Shown here in pieces: positions 15,480-24,725 of a stretch of DNA of 64,000 nucleotides; position 1 is the stretch's first letter; each line of letters starts with the position of its first letter. Below the pieces are notes generated by a model. It did not search any database, was not told the origin of the DNA, and was given only the letters and a program-made list of their open reading frames with translations. The DNA is taken from the NCBI GenBank assembly GCA_028277115.1, contig JANQHG010000052.1, positions 37,672 through 101,671 on the forward strand, in the 5' to 3' direction. Position numbers and translations under genes: made by a program. The stretch is from Azospirillaceae bacterium. GTDB taxonomy: Bacteria > Pseudomonadota > Alphaproteobacteria > Azospirillales > Azospirillaceae.

Positions 15480-17570
15480 TCAGCGCCGGGCCGACGCCTC
15501 TGGCTTTCCGAAATAAGCGAGAACGCCGGCGTCGGCAAGCATATCGACCCGCCGACGGTCGAGCCGGGTCTGCACCGTCCGCCGCGGCAGGGTGTTGGCG
15601 ACCGTGCCCTGGGCGACCAACAGTTCGGTTTCCGCCTGTTCCGCATCGACCAGGGCCTCGACCTCGGCAAGCTCCGCGATCAGCAACTGGCGCAACGCGT
15701 TGATCAGCTCGTCATGGCCGACGATGCCGACCTCGCGCTGGCGGTCGAGGCTGGCATAGGCGCGCCGCCGCCCCAGGACTTCGCGGCGCGCCGACGACAC
15801 CCGGGCCCGCGCCGACTGCAGGTCCGACAGCTGGGTCGCGATCTCGCGCCGGACCTCGAGTTCGGTCGCGCGTTCGCCGAGCCGCAGGCTCTCGACCGAC
15901 AGCTGGGCCCGCGCCGCCACGGCCTCGAGGCCGCGGTTCATCCACGGCCACTGATACTCGACCGTATAGCTTTGGTTCAGCGTGTCGGGCCGGATGATCC
16001 GGTTGTGGCTGTGCAGCGGGTGGGCGTAGCCGTAGTTGCTGTTGTCCTGGCGCGACGCGATCGACGCGGTCAGGGTGATGTCCGGCCGGGTATCGACCTC
16101 GGCCTGGCGGGCGGTCACCTCGGCCGAGCGGGTGTCGAGCGCGGCGACGAACAGCTCGGGTCGGTTCACCCGGGCGGTGCGCCACGCGTCGTCGAACCCG
16201 GCCGGCAGCTCGGCCTCGAACGACTGGCTGTAGGCATAGGGCAGATAGAGCGTGACCCCGCTGCGGGTATCCGGGTTGCCGATCAGGCGCGCCAGCGCGA
16301 TCGATGCGTTGATGTAGTCCTGAAGCGCGGTTTCGACCCGCAGCCCGGCGCGCACCAACTCGTTCTGAGCCTGGGCCCGCTGGTAGCGCGTGCCCTCGCC
16401 GGCGTCGTACAGCCGCTCGGTGCGGTTGCGCAACTGGCGGACCAATCTCTGGTTGCGGACGGCGCGGCGCAGCGACTCCGCTTGGCGGACCAACTCGAAG
16501 TACGCGACATCGACCGCGCCCAAGGTCGCGTTGATCGTCGCACGCAACGACCAGTCGGCCCGTTCGCGCGCGATCTCGGCGCGTTGGATCGCCGCCCGGT
16601 TGGCGTTGTCGGCGCCGAAACCGCGGCCGAACGGGATCGGGGTCTCCAAGGTCGCCAGGAAGTTGGTGGTCCAGTCACCGTCCTTCCAGTAATGGTCCGG
16701 GTCGTAATAAATCTTGCGCCAGATCGTCTGGTCGGTCAGCGTCAGGGTGCCGCCCCACGGCAGTTCCTGGGTCAACCCCAGCGTGACATTGACCGATTGG
16801 ACCGGATGGCCTTCGTTGCCGCTCCGGCCCGGGCTGGCGGTGATCTCGTCCTGGACGATGTCCGGGCTGAAGTCCTGGTAGTATTCAAGCGCACGGATCA
16901 CCGGGGCTTCGGTTTCGCAGGCCCGCGGTTCGAACGCGCACAGGTTGAGACGGCGGCGCGAGATCGGCGCGAGCGAGACATCCTCGATCGCGGCGAGCTG
17001 CTCGGGGGTCAGGCCGTCCAGCACGCTTTGCGGAATCTGGCCGACCTCAACCGAGTCCAGCGGGTCGCGGACGATGAACTCGTTGCCGGTGACCGCGAAC
17101 ACGTTCTCGCGCACCGTGCCGATCTTGGTCCGGGTGAAGGTGTCGTTGCGGGTATAGCCGACCTCGAGGTCGAACACCGGGTCGAACACCGCCTCGGCTT
17201 CGGTGACCACCTGAGAGAGGCGCTGCGGCTCGCCGCTCGCGATGTCCATAGTCAGATTGTTGCGCAAAGCCGCCAGCGCGGCATCGCGCCGGGTCAACGG
17301 CTCGATGCCGCGGGTCAGCTGGCGGCCGCGCTCGGCAGCGCGGGCCTGCAGCAGCCGCTCGATCATCGGCAACAGGGCGCCCTCGGCGCGGGTCGGCCGT
17401 TGGACCAGCTGGGAGGTCACGGTCGCGGCGACCACCTGAAAATGGCGCTGGTCGGCACGGGCGATCGGCACGGTCGCGTTGATCGCGACCACACCGGCGA
17501 GCGCCACGCCAAGCGCGACCGCGCGTGTAAGGCGGCAGCGGGGGACGGTGAGACGGCGGGAACGGGTCAC
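15480..17570 (-). CDS. TolC-family outer-membrane protein, third of three
   Basis: A 696-residue protein with an N-terminal export signal (hydrophobic segment about residues 14-38) and repeated TolC-type helical pairs (VDVAYFELVRQAESLRRAVR; EVRREIATQLSDLQSARAR). TolC proteins form trimeric outer-membrane and periplasmic channels. At about 690 residues it is much longer than the usual 430-500, because of an N-terminal extension and an insert that carries a close Cys pair (LNLCAFEPRACE). The insert is placed like those in the two upstream paralogues. It starts with GTG overlapping the stop of the previous gene (GTGA). No inner-membrane pump or adaptor gene is nearby. Confidence 0.85.
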   Translation of the reverse strand: MTRSRRLTVPRCRLTRAVALGVALAGVVAINATVPIARADQRHFQVVAATVTSQLVQRPTRAEGALLPMIERLLQARAAERGRQLTRGIEPLTRRDAALAALRNNLTMDIASGEPQRLSQVVTEAEAVFDPVFDLEVGYTRNDTFTRTKIGTVRENVFAVTGNEFIVRDPLDSVEVGQIPQSVLDGLTPEQLAAIEDVSLAPISRRRLNLCAFEPRACETEAPVIRALEYYQDFSPDIVQDEITASPGRSGNEGHPVQSVNVTLGLTQELPWGGTLTLTDQTIWRKIYYDPDHYWKDGDWTTNFLATLETPIPFGRGFGADNANRAAIQRAEIARERADWSLRATINATLGAVDVAYFELVRQAESLRRAVRNQRLVRQLRNRTERLYDAGEGTRYQRAQAQNELVRAGLRVETALQDYINASIALARLIGNPDTRSGVTLYLPYAYSQSFEAELPAGFDDAWRTARVNRPELFVAALDTRSAEVTARQAEVDTRPDITLTASIASRQDNSNYGYAHPLHSHNRIIRPDTLNQSYTVEYQWPWMNRGLEAVAARAQLSVESLRLGERATELEVRREIATQLSDLQSARARVSSARREVLGRRRAYASLDRQREVGIVGHDELINALRQLLIAELAEVEALVDAEQAETELLVAQGTVANTLPRRTVQTRLDRRRVDMLADAGVLAYFGKPEASARR

Positions 17571-19579
17571 AGCGGTCCTCCGAGATGCGTCAACGCGCCG
17601 GTCGCGCTCAACAGATCGACCCGGGCGGCATCGGCATTGGTCTGGGCGGTGCGCCTGCCGTAGCGCTCCGCGAGCGCGCTGACGCTGGCGAGCATCTGGG
17701 ATTCGGCGATCCGGGCATCGATCCGTGCCTGGATCAGATCGACCCGGGCGTCCAACAGGTCGGTCAGCAGGGTGAGGGATTCGTACACCGCGACCAACCC
17801 CTCGTCCTGCAGCCGGCGCGAGCGCTGATAGGTCTTTTCGGCCAACCCGAGCGCGCGTTCGGTGATCGCGATCCGCCGGCGTGCGCTTTCCAAGGTCGCG
17901 TGGGCCGAGCGGAAGGTCTCCCGCACCTCGAGCTCCAGTTGGCGCAGCAACAGGGTCTGGCGGCTGGTCTCGTGGACCGCGCCGCGATGCGCCGCGTGCA
18001 CCGCTCGGTTGCCGATCGGGTAGAGATAGGTCAGCGCGAACGACAGCGACAGCGCGTCGGGCGACAACAGGTTCAACAGCGAGTCGGCGGCCGAGCGATA
18101 GCCGTAGACCCCGGACTGGGCGAACGAGGCGTTGAACGAGCCGGTCAGGTCGGGCCGGGTCTGGTCCCGCCGTTGCTCCTGTCGGATCTGCGCGATCCGG
18201 ACCGCCACCGCCTGGCGTCGATAGCTGTCGTTGTCGAGGATGCGGTCCTCGTCGTCCACGGTCTCGAGCGCGCGGGCGAGCACCGCCCGATAGCCGACCG
18301 GCACGATCAGGCTGGGGTCGGTGCGGTCAAGCAGCTCGCGCATCGCCTCCGACGCATTGACATATTCGCGAAAGCGCGCCTGCAGCGCGGTCTGGATGCG
18401 CGCGACCTGGCTTTCCGCCTGGTCGCGGTCGCTCGCCGTGACCAACTCCTCGTTGAACAAACGCCGGACCACCGCGCGCTGCCGGATCGCGACCGCCAGG
18501 GTCTGCTCGGTCGCGATCAGCCGCTGCAATGCGCCGACCATCACCCAATAGACCGTATCGACGTCGAGCAGGGTCGCGTTGACGGTGGCGCGCAATTCAA
18601 GTTCGGCAGCTTCGATCCCCTCGCGGGCGATCCGAAGGTTGGTGTCGGCGGTCGCGGTCGGCCCGAAGTCTCTGGTGTAGGGCAGGGGGATGGTCGCCCC
18701 CAGTGTGATCGTGCTGAAATAGGGTCTGGCGTAATTGCCGAAGGTTTCCGGTAAGCCGTTGAACTGGTTCAACGGGTAATAGGTTTCTTCGCGTCGGGTC
18801 GAGACCGCGAGACTGAGTGCGTGGCCCCACGGCAGCTGCTGGAACAGGCTGATCCCAAAGGTCAGGCTGTCCTGGTGGCGCGGCTCGAACGGCGACGGGT
18901 CGCTGGCGTCGATCCGGCTGCCCGGGTAGAAGCCGGCCGGCCGCTCTCGGGTGAACTGGGTCGCGATCACCGGTGACCGTGGCTCGAAGGTGATGACGTG
19001 ACACGCGACCCCGGCGTCGGGACCCTGGGTCAGCGCCACCGACCCGCCCGCTTGGATGATGGTTTCGGGGTTGCAGCGGAACACGCCCTTGCTGTCGGTC
19101 TGGCCGACCGGGACGCGCTCGGTCGCCGGCTTGAACTCGCGATCCGGGGTCTCGACCCGGCGGAACCGATCGATCAAGGTGGCGTTGAACAATGCGGCGA
19201 ACACCGGGTCGAACACCGCGCGCGCCTCGTCCAGCGTGCGGTCGGCTGCAGTGCGGGTGATCCGCGCGCGCCGCACCGCGATGTTGCGCTCGATCGCCTC
19301 GAGTGCGGCTTCGCGCAGCGCCAGCTCTTCGCTCGCGGCCGGTGCATAGAGCGGCCGCGACCCGGCGCGCGACAGTGCGTCGCGCGCGCGGTCGAGCGCC
19401 TTGGCATCCTCGCGTTCCGCGGCGAGGGCCGCGGCATCGACCGTGAAGATCGCGGCCGGCACCTGCACCGCGACCTCGGCGGCCTCGGCGGGACCCGCGC
19501 CGATCCCGAGCCCGCCGACCGATGCCAAGGACAGGAGCAATGCCGCGCCGCGGCGGCGACCGCGCGTGTCAACGCCCAT
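17567..19579 (-). CDS. TolC-family outer-membrane protein, second of three
   Basis: A 670-residue TolC-like protein. The N-terminus has a basic start and hydrophobic segment ending in AEA (residues 7-35), consistent with a Sec signal. Helical channel repeats include VDTVYWVMVGALQRLIATEQ and EVRETFRSAHATLESARRRI. An insert contains two cysteines about 31 residues apart (VFRCNPETI and GVACHVITFEP), matching the position of Cys pairs in both neighbours. The start is the ATG that overlaps the end of the upstream paralogue by 11 bases; the 20 codons upstream would run inside that gene. It is coupled downstream by GTGA to the third paralogue. Confidence 0.85.
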   Translation of the reverse strand: MGVDTRGRRRGAALLLSLASVGGLGIGAGPAEAAEVAVQVPAAIFTVDAAALAAEREDAKALDRARDALSRAGSRPLYAPAASEELALREAALEAIERNIAVRRARITRTAADRTLDEARAVFDPVFAALFNATLIDRFRRVETPDREFKPATERVPVGQTDSKGVFRCNPETIIQAGGSVALTQGPDAGVACHVITFEPRSPVIATQFTRERPAGFYPGSRIDASDPSPFEPRHQDSLTFGISLFQQLPWGHALSLAVSTRREETYYPLNQFNGLPETFGNYARPYFSTITLGATIPLPYTRDFGPTATADTNLRIAREGIEAAELELRATVNATLLDVDTVYWVMVGALQRLIATEQTLAVAIRQRAVVRRLFNEELVTASDRDQAESQVARIQTALQARFREYVNASEAMRELLDRTDPSLIVPVGYRAVLARALETVDDEDRILDNDSYRRQAVAVRIAQIRQEQRRDQTRPDLTGSFNASFAQSGVYGYRSAADSLLNLLSPDALSLSFALTYLYPIGNRAVHAAHRGAVHETSRQTLLLRQLELEVRETFRSAHATLESARRRIAITERALGLAEKTYQRSRRLQDEGLVAVYESLTLLTDLLDARVDLIQARIDARIAESQMLASVSALAERYGRRTAQTNADAARVDLLSATGALTHLGGPL

Positions 19580-21563
19580 AGTGCTGCTCCAGGATGCCTT
19601 GTGCGCCGAGGAAGGCGACATAGGCCTGTTGGTAGGCAATCTCGGCCGCGGTGCGGGTGCGCCGGGCGTTCAGCAGGTCCCGATAGCGGTTCAGCACCTG
19701 GAACTCCGGGATCAGGCCTTCCTCGCGTTGCGCCACCGCGATCTCATAGGCAAAGCGCGCGAGTTCCAGGTTGTCTTCGCTCTGTTTCAAGATCGCGACC
19801 GACGACTTGACGTCGCCGACCGCGCGATCGACGTCGTTGACCACCCGTTGGCGGACCAGACGCAGGCTGTCGAACGACTGGCGCTCGGCGATCCGTGCGC
19901 GCGACAGCGCCGCCTGGGTGTCGCGCATGCCGAGCGGATAGCGGTAGCGGATGCCGACGAAGATATCCATACTGTCGGGGCGCACCAGATTCCGCCAGGA
20001 TTGCCACAGGCTCGGGTAGCCGAACGCCGAGTCGGTCTGGCCGACCGCGAAGCTGGCGGCGAGCGTGATGTCGGGTCGGTCCTGGTTGCGCCGGAAATCG
20101 ACCGTGAGCGAGCTGACCTCGGTCGATTGTTCCTGCGCCTTGATGTCCGGATGGGCCTCGAGCGCGCGCGAGAACGCGGCGGCCTCGTCGATCTCGTGGC
20201 GCGCGCCGGCGTGACGCCCGATGTCGGTCGGCAGCAACAAAGCAGGCTCGCCGCGGCCGAGCAGGGTCGCCAGCCGGTTCGAGGTGACCGCGAGGAAGTT
20301 CCAGGCGATCTCTTCCTGATCGGCCTGATTGGCGAGCTCGGTCTCGATCTGCTCGACGTCGTAGGCGGTGATCAGACCGGCCTCGAGCAGCCGGCGTTGG
20401 CTGGCCAGCCGGCGCGCCAGCACGTCTTCGAGTTCGATCAGGCTGCGCAGATCCTCCATCAGGCCGGCGATGTCCCAGTACGAGATCAGCGCTTGGGCCA
20501 GCGTGGTGTTGCGGGTCGAGCGTTCGACCCAGATGCTGCGCTCCTGGTCGCGGCGCGCGACCTCGAGGTTGAAATAGTCGGGCGACCCCTCGTAACCGAA
20601 ATCCTTGGTGAACGGCAGCGGCATCTCGCCCGATAGCGCAAAATTGCTGGTCCAAAACGGACTGTCGTTCCAGCCGTAGGGATCGAGCTGGGCGTCGGTG
20701 CCGCGCGGGAACGCCGGCCGGGTCAGGGCGGGGGCGCCGCTGCCGGTCGCGATCGGCTTTCGATACTGCGACGACACGCTGACGCTGGCGGCGCCGCCGA
20801 ACGGGAAGGTGATCGAGGTGCCGAGCGTGCCGTTGACCGCGTGTTGGGAATTGCTTTCGAAGCTCGCCTTTTCCCGCTCGGTGGTGATCACCGGGGCGGC
20901 GCTGCCGAAACACTCCGGGTTGTCGTTGGCCGGGACCTCGAACGGCAGCGTGCCGCCGGGTTCGGAGATCACGACCCGGCACACCGTGGTCTGGTCGTCG
21001 GTGTCGACCCCGTTTTGCTCGTTCTCGTTTTCCTGGTCTTCGTCGTCGTTCGGGTCGGGATTGCGGAACCGCGTGACGTCCTCCTCGCGGTCCTTGTTGA
21101 AGCTGTTGGTGTAGGACAGGGTCGCGAACACCGTGGGGTCGAACACGGCGTCGGTCTGGATCACCACCGCCTCGGCGATCCCGACCGTGTCGGCCGCCGC
21201 CCGCACGGTAAAGTTGCCGTCGAGCACCGCCTCGATCACGGTCGGTCGGACCAGCGGCTCGACCGGCAGGCGCGCGACCAGGCTGCGGGTGCCGCCGCCG
21301 TCGGCCGCATGCGCCTTCAGCCGCTCGACGATCAGCGCGCGGGTCGCGCGCGCGCGCGCGTCGCTCTCCGGTTCGGCGGCGCCGGCGGCGGCGATCATGC
21401 CAGCGACCGGTGCGGCGATCAGCGCGGCAACCACGGCACGGGTGACCACCCCGAGGGCCGTGGGCCGGTGATCGACCGGGCCCAGGCGGCGGCTGGTGCC
21501 GTGGACCGGCGCAGGCGCCGGCGGCGGGCACGTCACATCACGATCAGAGCGGGACATCGGCAC
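19569..21563 (-). CDS. TolC-family outer-membrane protein, first of three
   Basis: A 664-residue TolC-like protein, the first gene of the leftward cluster. A long N-terminal leader precedes a hydrophobic export segment (about residues 40-62). Channel repeats include TTLAQALISYWDIAGLMEDL and LRLVRQRVVNDVDRAVGDVK. An acidic linker rich in Asp/Glu/Asn (near residues 170-185) precedes a Cys pair (TTVCRVVISEP and NPECFGSAAP). The start may be GTG at 21563 or ATG at 21557; AAGGATTG lies 13 bases before the GTG. The three paralogues differ strongly in sequence, so the triplication is old and they may form hetero-oligomers or serve different pumps. Confidence 0.85.
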   Translation of the reverse strand: MPMSRSDRDVTCPPPAPAPVHGTSRRLGPVDHRPTALGVVTRAVVAALIAAPVAGMIAAAGAAEPESDARARATRALIVERLKAHAADGGGTRSLVARLPVEPLVRPTVIEAVLDGNFTVRAAADTVGIAEAVVIQTDAVFDPTVFATLSYTNSFNKDREEDVTRFRNPDPNDDEDQENENEQNGVDTDDQTTVCRVVISEPGGTLPFEVPANDNPECFGSAAPVITTEREKASFESNSQHAVNGTLGTSITFPFGGAASVSVSSQYRKPIATGSGAPALTRPAFPRGTDAQLDPYGWNDSPFWTSNFALSGEMPLPFTKDFGYEGSPDYFNLEVARRDQERSIWVERSTRNTTLAQALISYWDIAGLMEDLRSLIELEDVLARRLASQRRLLEAGLITAYDVEQIETELANQADQEEIAWNFLAVTSNRLATLLGRGEPALLLPTDIGRHAGARHEIDEAAAFSRALEAHPDIKAQEQSTEVSSLTVDFRRNQDRPDITLAASFAVGQTDSAFGYPSLWQSWRNLVRPDSMDIFVGIRYRYPLGMRDTQAALSRARIAERQSFDSLRLVRQRVVNDVDRAVGDVKSSVAILKQSEDNLELARFAYEIAVAQREEGLIPEFQVLNRYRDLLNARRTRTAAEIAYQQAYVAFLGAQGILEQHYGR

Positions 21564-22063
21564 GCCAAGCGCAATCCTTGATCACATCGATGTGCTCCTG
21601 ACTGCCACTTGATATGCACGCGTGACAAGCGAGGACCGGATCGAGCCAATGCCGTTGTAACAAGAATCCTCCAACTGTGGCATTCCGGTCAGGAGTCGCC
21701 ACAGCGTCACTTAAGGGGGTGGGTAAGGGGGAGGGTGGGTCTATTCTATTCAGTGGGTTTTACCAGTGGGCCGGGTTCGACCGGCGTCCGGCGGCGGCGG
21801 CGCTGGGGTTGCGTGAACAGTCCGGGTCGGGTGATCAGTCCGGTTGCCCCGGTTCCAGGGCTTCGGCATAGTGACGCCGCGATTTCCCGGTCCGGCCCGG
21901 CGGGGCGAGCTTGGATGGAACGGCGCGCGAAGGGGCCGGCCGCGGCGTTTTTGGTGCAGCCTTGTCCGGCGGACCGTCCGCGGTCCGGCCCGAGCGGCCA
22001 CGAACGCATGTCGCGTTCGACATCGGACGATTCGATCGTTCGGATCAGGTACGGATCAAGATC
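21564..22063. other. Divergent control region between the TolC cluster and the FHA gene
   Basis: Five hundred bases without a credible gene. A perfect 12-base palindrome CACATCGATGTG lies at 21583-21594, 20 bases before the TolC cluster start, and could be an operator. Two G-rich stretches (ttaagggggtgggtaaggggg at 21712-21735) resemble the palindromic intergenic elements seen elsewhere. No RpoN-type promoter was found on either strand. Confidence 0.4.
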
Positions 22064-23389
22064 ATGACGACGAACGAAGACAGGACGATCGCGTTCCACG
22101 ACAGCGATCGCGGGGGTCAGGACGGCGGGCTTGTCGGACGGGCGGAGCTGCCGCGGGCGCGGATGATATGTCTCGACACGTCGCAGCTCGAGGGCAGTTT
22201 GCCGGGGGACGGCGTGATCAAATTGGTTGCCGGCGCCGAACAGATCGTCGGCCGCGGTAGCGGGTCTACGTTCCAGATCCCGTCGCGCAAGCTGTCGCGC
22301 CAGCATGCCCGGGTGTTCGCCGGGCTCGACGCCTGGGGCGTCGAGGACTTGAACAGCACCAACGGCATCCAGGTCAACCGGAACAAGGTGACGACCGCCT
22401 GGCTCAACAATGGCGACGAGGTCCGGTTCGGCCCGATCCCGTTCCGGTTCGAGGTCGATCAGACTGACATCAGCGGCGCCGGCCGCGCCGCTTTGTCCGG
22501 CAGTGGTGAGGACGAGCGGACGATGATGGTCGGCAGCCTCGGAGCCGGCGAAGCGATCATCAAGGCGCAGAAGGCCCCGGTCGAGGCGCCGCCCGAACCG
22601 GTCGCGACCGTGGCGCCGGAGGTGGCCGAGGGTCCGTCGCGCAGCGGCGGCGGCCGGATCGCGGCGATGGTGGTGGTGGTGGTCCTGCTCGCCGTGGCGG
22701 TCGGCGGTGCCGTCGTCTACTATCCGACCTGGCAGAAGGACCAGGAGATCGCGGCGGTGGTCGGGCGCGCCGACCAGGTGACCTCGGACATCATCGCCCA
22801 TGGCCGTGCGCTCGGCTCGCAGGCGATCGACCCGGCGCGGCGCGACCAGGACATCACCAATTTGAACGCGGTCAACGCCGCCTTGTGGCCGATGCTGCGC
22901 GACAATCCCGACCGGGTCGCGCTCGCCAACACCTATGCCAAAAGCCGCACGCTGTTGTTCGAGCGCGTGTTCACGGTCTTGATCGATGACGGCCGACTGG
23001 CCGACGCCGCCGACGAGGCACGCAGTCTTTACCGCAGCTTGACCGAAGTCGCGCGGGCCCTGCCCGACCAGGTCGCCGACCGCGATAAGGTCGAGCTCGC
23101 GACCGCGATCGACATCGCCGACCTCGCCTCGATCATGGTCCAGTATCGGCGGTTTGCGACCCGGTTCGGCACGGTCGCGCGGTCGGCGGACGACCGTTCG
23201 GTGCCGCGGCCGGATGCCGAGGCAATGCGGCGGGTCGAAGCACGCAAGGACGACTTCTTCGCGTTGCGTCGGTCGCTCAACAAGGCGCTCGCAAGCGATT
23301 ACCGCCAGCTGAACGGTCTGGTCGGCGCGTTCGAGGCCAACGACCTCAACCTGGTTGCCCGCTGGCGCGACGTCCTGCGCGGCAATTGA
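22064..23389 (+). CDS. FHA-domain membrane protein
   Basis: A 441-residue protein. An FHA domain spans about residues 50-125 (IVGRGSGSTFQIPSRKLSRQ then HARVF and EDLNSTNGIQVN, the phosphothreonine-binding Gly-Arg, Ser-x-x-His and Asn residues). A membrane helix is near residues 202-224, followed by a helical, probably periplasmic, C-terminal domain of about 210 residues with no known family. FHA domains read Thr phosphorylation, so this is a natural partner for the Ser/Thr kinase at 51118-53013 and phosphatase at 50252-51076, although they are 28 kb apart. The ribosome site is weak. Confidence 0.88.
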   Translation: MTTNEDRTIAFHDSDRGGQDGGLVGRAELPRARMICLDTSQLEGSLPGDGVIKLVAGAEQIVGRGSGSTFQIPSRKLSRQHARVFAGLDAWGVEDLNSTNGIQVNRNKVTTAWLNNGDEVRFGPIPFRFEVDQTDISGAGRAALSGSGEDERTMMVGSLGAGEAIIKAQKAPVEAPPEPVATVAPEVAEGPSRSGGGRIAAMVVVVVLLAVAVGGAVVYYPTWQKDQEIAAVVGRADQVTSDIIAHGRALGSQAIDPARRDQDITNLNAVNAALWPMLRDNPDRVALANTYAKSRTLLFERVFTVLIDDGRLADAADEARSLYRSLTEVARALPDQVADRDKVELATAIDIADLASIMVQYRRFATRFGTVARSADDRSVPRPDAEAMRRVEARKDDFFALRRSLNKALASDYRQLNGLVGAFEANDLNLVARWRDVLRGN

Positions 23390-23394
23390 CGACT

Positions 23395-23421
23395 GGCGAC
23401 CCCGCGGCCGGTCGGGTCGCC
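23395..23421 (+). terminator. Hairpin after the FHA gene
   Basis: GGCGACCC and GGGTCGCC form an eight-base stem six bases after the FHA stop. No T tract follows, so termination is only possible. Confidence 0.4.
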
Positions 23422-23535
23422 CCCCAACGCTGTCTCGCCGACGACACGGCGGTTTGGGTCGTCGCTGCGGGGGCGCGTGTGCTATCGACGAGGCCGAGCG
23501 AGGCTCGGGTCGCCAGGGCTTAGGGGGGGTCGGCT

Positions 23536-23946
23536 ATGTTCACGCCGCTTAGTTTTCTGGTCCGGTGGGTTTTGTCGATGTTTATCGTGTTCGCAACATA
23601 CAATGCCAGCGGTTTCTCATTTTATCATTGGTTGACCAACGGCGACAGCAGCAACTGGCCGCTCAAGATATTCACTGGCCTGGCCTTGTTGACCATCTAC
23701 GGCATTTATACGATCGCGATCTGGCGCTCGATGGGGCCGGTCGGGGTGTCGGCGGCGGCGGCGGCGTTCACCGCGCTGATTTGGACCCTGATCGATTACG
23801 GTCTGCTCGACCTTGGCGATCCCAACGCGGTCCCGACCGTGGTCGGCGGCCTGTTCGGCACCGTGCTCGGCTTCGGCATCTCGTGGTCGCACATCCGCAC
23901 GCGGCTGAGCGGACAGGTCGATTCCAAGGATGTCAGCCAATATTGA
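23536..23946 (+). CDS. DUF6524-like membrane protein
   Basis: A 136-residue protein with four hydrophobic helices, starting MFTPLSFLVRWVLSMFIVFA. The NASGFSFYHW segment and the closing SWSHIRTRLSGQVD pattern resemble DUF6524 inner-membrane proteins, which have no known function. A run of G residues eight bases before the ATG serves as ribosome site. It is rightward, 150 bases after the FHA gene. Confidence 0.75.
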   Translation: MFTPLSFLVRWVLSMFIVFATYNASGFSFYHWLTNGDSSNWPLKIFTGLALLTIYGIYTIAIWRSMGPVGVSAAAAAFTALIWTLIDYGLLDLGDPNAVPTVVGGLFGTVLGFGISWSHIRTRLSGQVDSKDVSQY

Positions 23947-24108
23947 TCGGCCAATATGGACCGGAAGGTGTCGGGCGGTCGGGAGTCGCCCATCCCCGGC
24001 GCCGCGCCCAGCCAACCGGTCGGAGCCAACAGTTGGCGCCAGGTTGCCGCCCTTTTCAAGAGAGTTATCCCAACGGTCATCCACCGAAACTGTGGAAACA
24101 TTGGGGCA

Positions 24109-24122
24109 TTGATCCAGATCAA
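24109..24122. promoter_or_regulatory. Perfect FNR/FixK-type box, TTGAT-CCAG-ATCAA
   Basis: An exact match to the FNR-family consensus (TTGAT-N4-ATCAA) in an intergenic region. A perfect hairpin CGATCGGC-TTAC-GCCGATCG follows at 24144-24163 and a -10-like TATAGT at 24190-24195. No intact rightward gene begins downstream, so its target is unclear: a small RNA, a lost gene, or chance. Confidence 0.5.
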
Positions 24123-24249
24123 TCCGGCACGACCTGCGCAGTTCGATCGGCTTACGCCGATCGTTCGCCGTCAATTCATTTCACCGCATTATAGTCTGCG
24201 TAAATGCTACCGGCTGTTTAAGACCGGGCGGTCGCCCGGCGGACGCGGC

Positions 24250-24325
24250 CCGCGTCGATTGGCGCGATCGCCAGATTTCTTCCAAGTTCCCGTTCGGCCT
24301 GCGGTGAGATTCGATAATCACTCAT
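24250..24325 (-). pseudogene. Truncated, frameshifted ParE-type toxin
   Basis: An ATG at 24323-24325 overlaps the antitoxin stop (ATGAGTGA) and encodes MSDYRISPQAERELG. That matches the start of ParE toxins, which normally continue E-E-I-W; here an extra G shifts the frame right after the Leu codon, and correcting it yields only a few more family residues before similarity is lost. The toxin is therefore dead while its antitoxin frame is open. Confidence 0.65.
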
Positions 24326-24545
24326 CTGCCACCCTGATCCCGTTCAGACGGGTGAGAAAGGCGTTGCGGTCGAACTCGCGCGGCAGGCCGCTGTCCTCCC
24401 CTTCGATGAGGGCGGCGCGCAACGTCTCGACTCGCAGTTCATGCCCCTCGAGCAGGTGCAGTCCGGCGCGGACGACCTCACTTGCCGAGCCATAGCGGCC
24501 CTGGGCCACCTGCCGGTTCACGAAGTCGTTGAAATGTTCGCCCAT
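24318..24545 (-). CDS. ParD/CC2985-type antitoxin, now an orphan
   Basis: A 75-residue antitoxin: GEHFNDFVNRQVAQGRYGSA and SEVVRAGLHLLEGHE form the ribbon-helix-helix part and the rest is the acidic toxin-binding arm. In the family the DNA-binding strand (pattern I-S-V-x-L before G-E-H-F) is part of the protein; here that strand (KIISVFMGEHF) is encoded upstream of the only good ATG (24545), and upstream in-frame codons offer only TTG at 24590 or ATT. The true start is thus uncertain, or the gene is also decaying with its toxin. Confidence 0.7.
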   Translation of the reverse strand: MGEHFNDFVNRQVAQGRYGSASEVVRAGLHLLEGHELRVETLRAALIEGEDSGLPREFDRNAFLTRLNGIRVADE

Positions 24546-24725
24546 AAAAACTGAAATAATTTTATTCGCATAGACACCTTTGGATGCCAATCACTTGCCA
24601 TAATGGTATCTGCCAACACGGCTCACGAAAGAGCCGGCGCCGCGTCCGTCCGGTTGCGAAAACCGCGGAGAGTAAGGCCAGGAAGCGCCCAGCGCCGACG
24701 GCAATGGTTCGCCGCGCTGGGCGGA

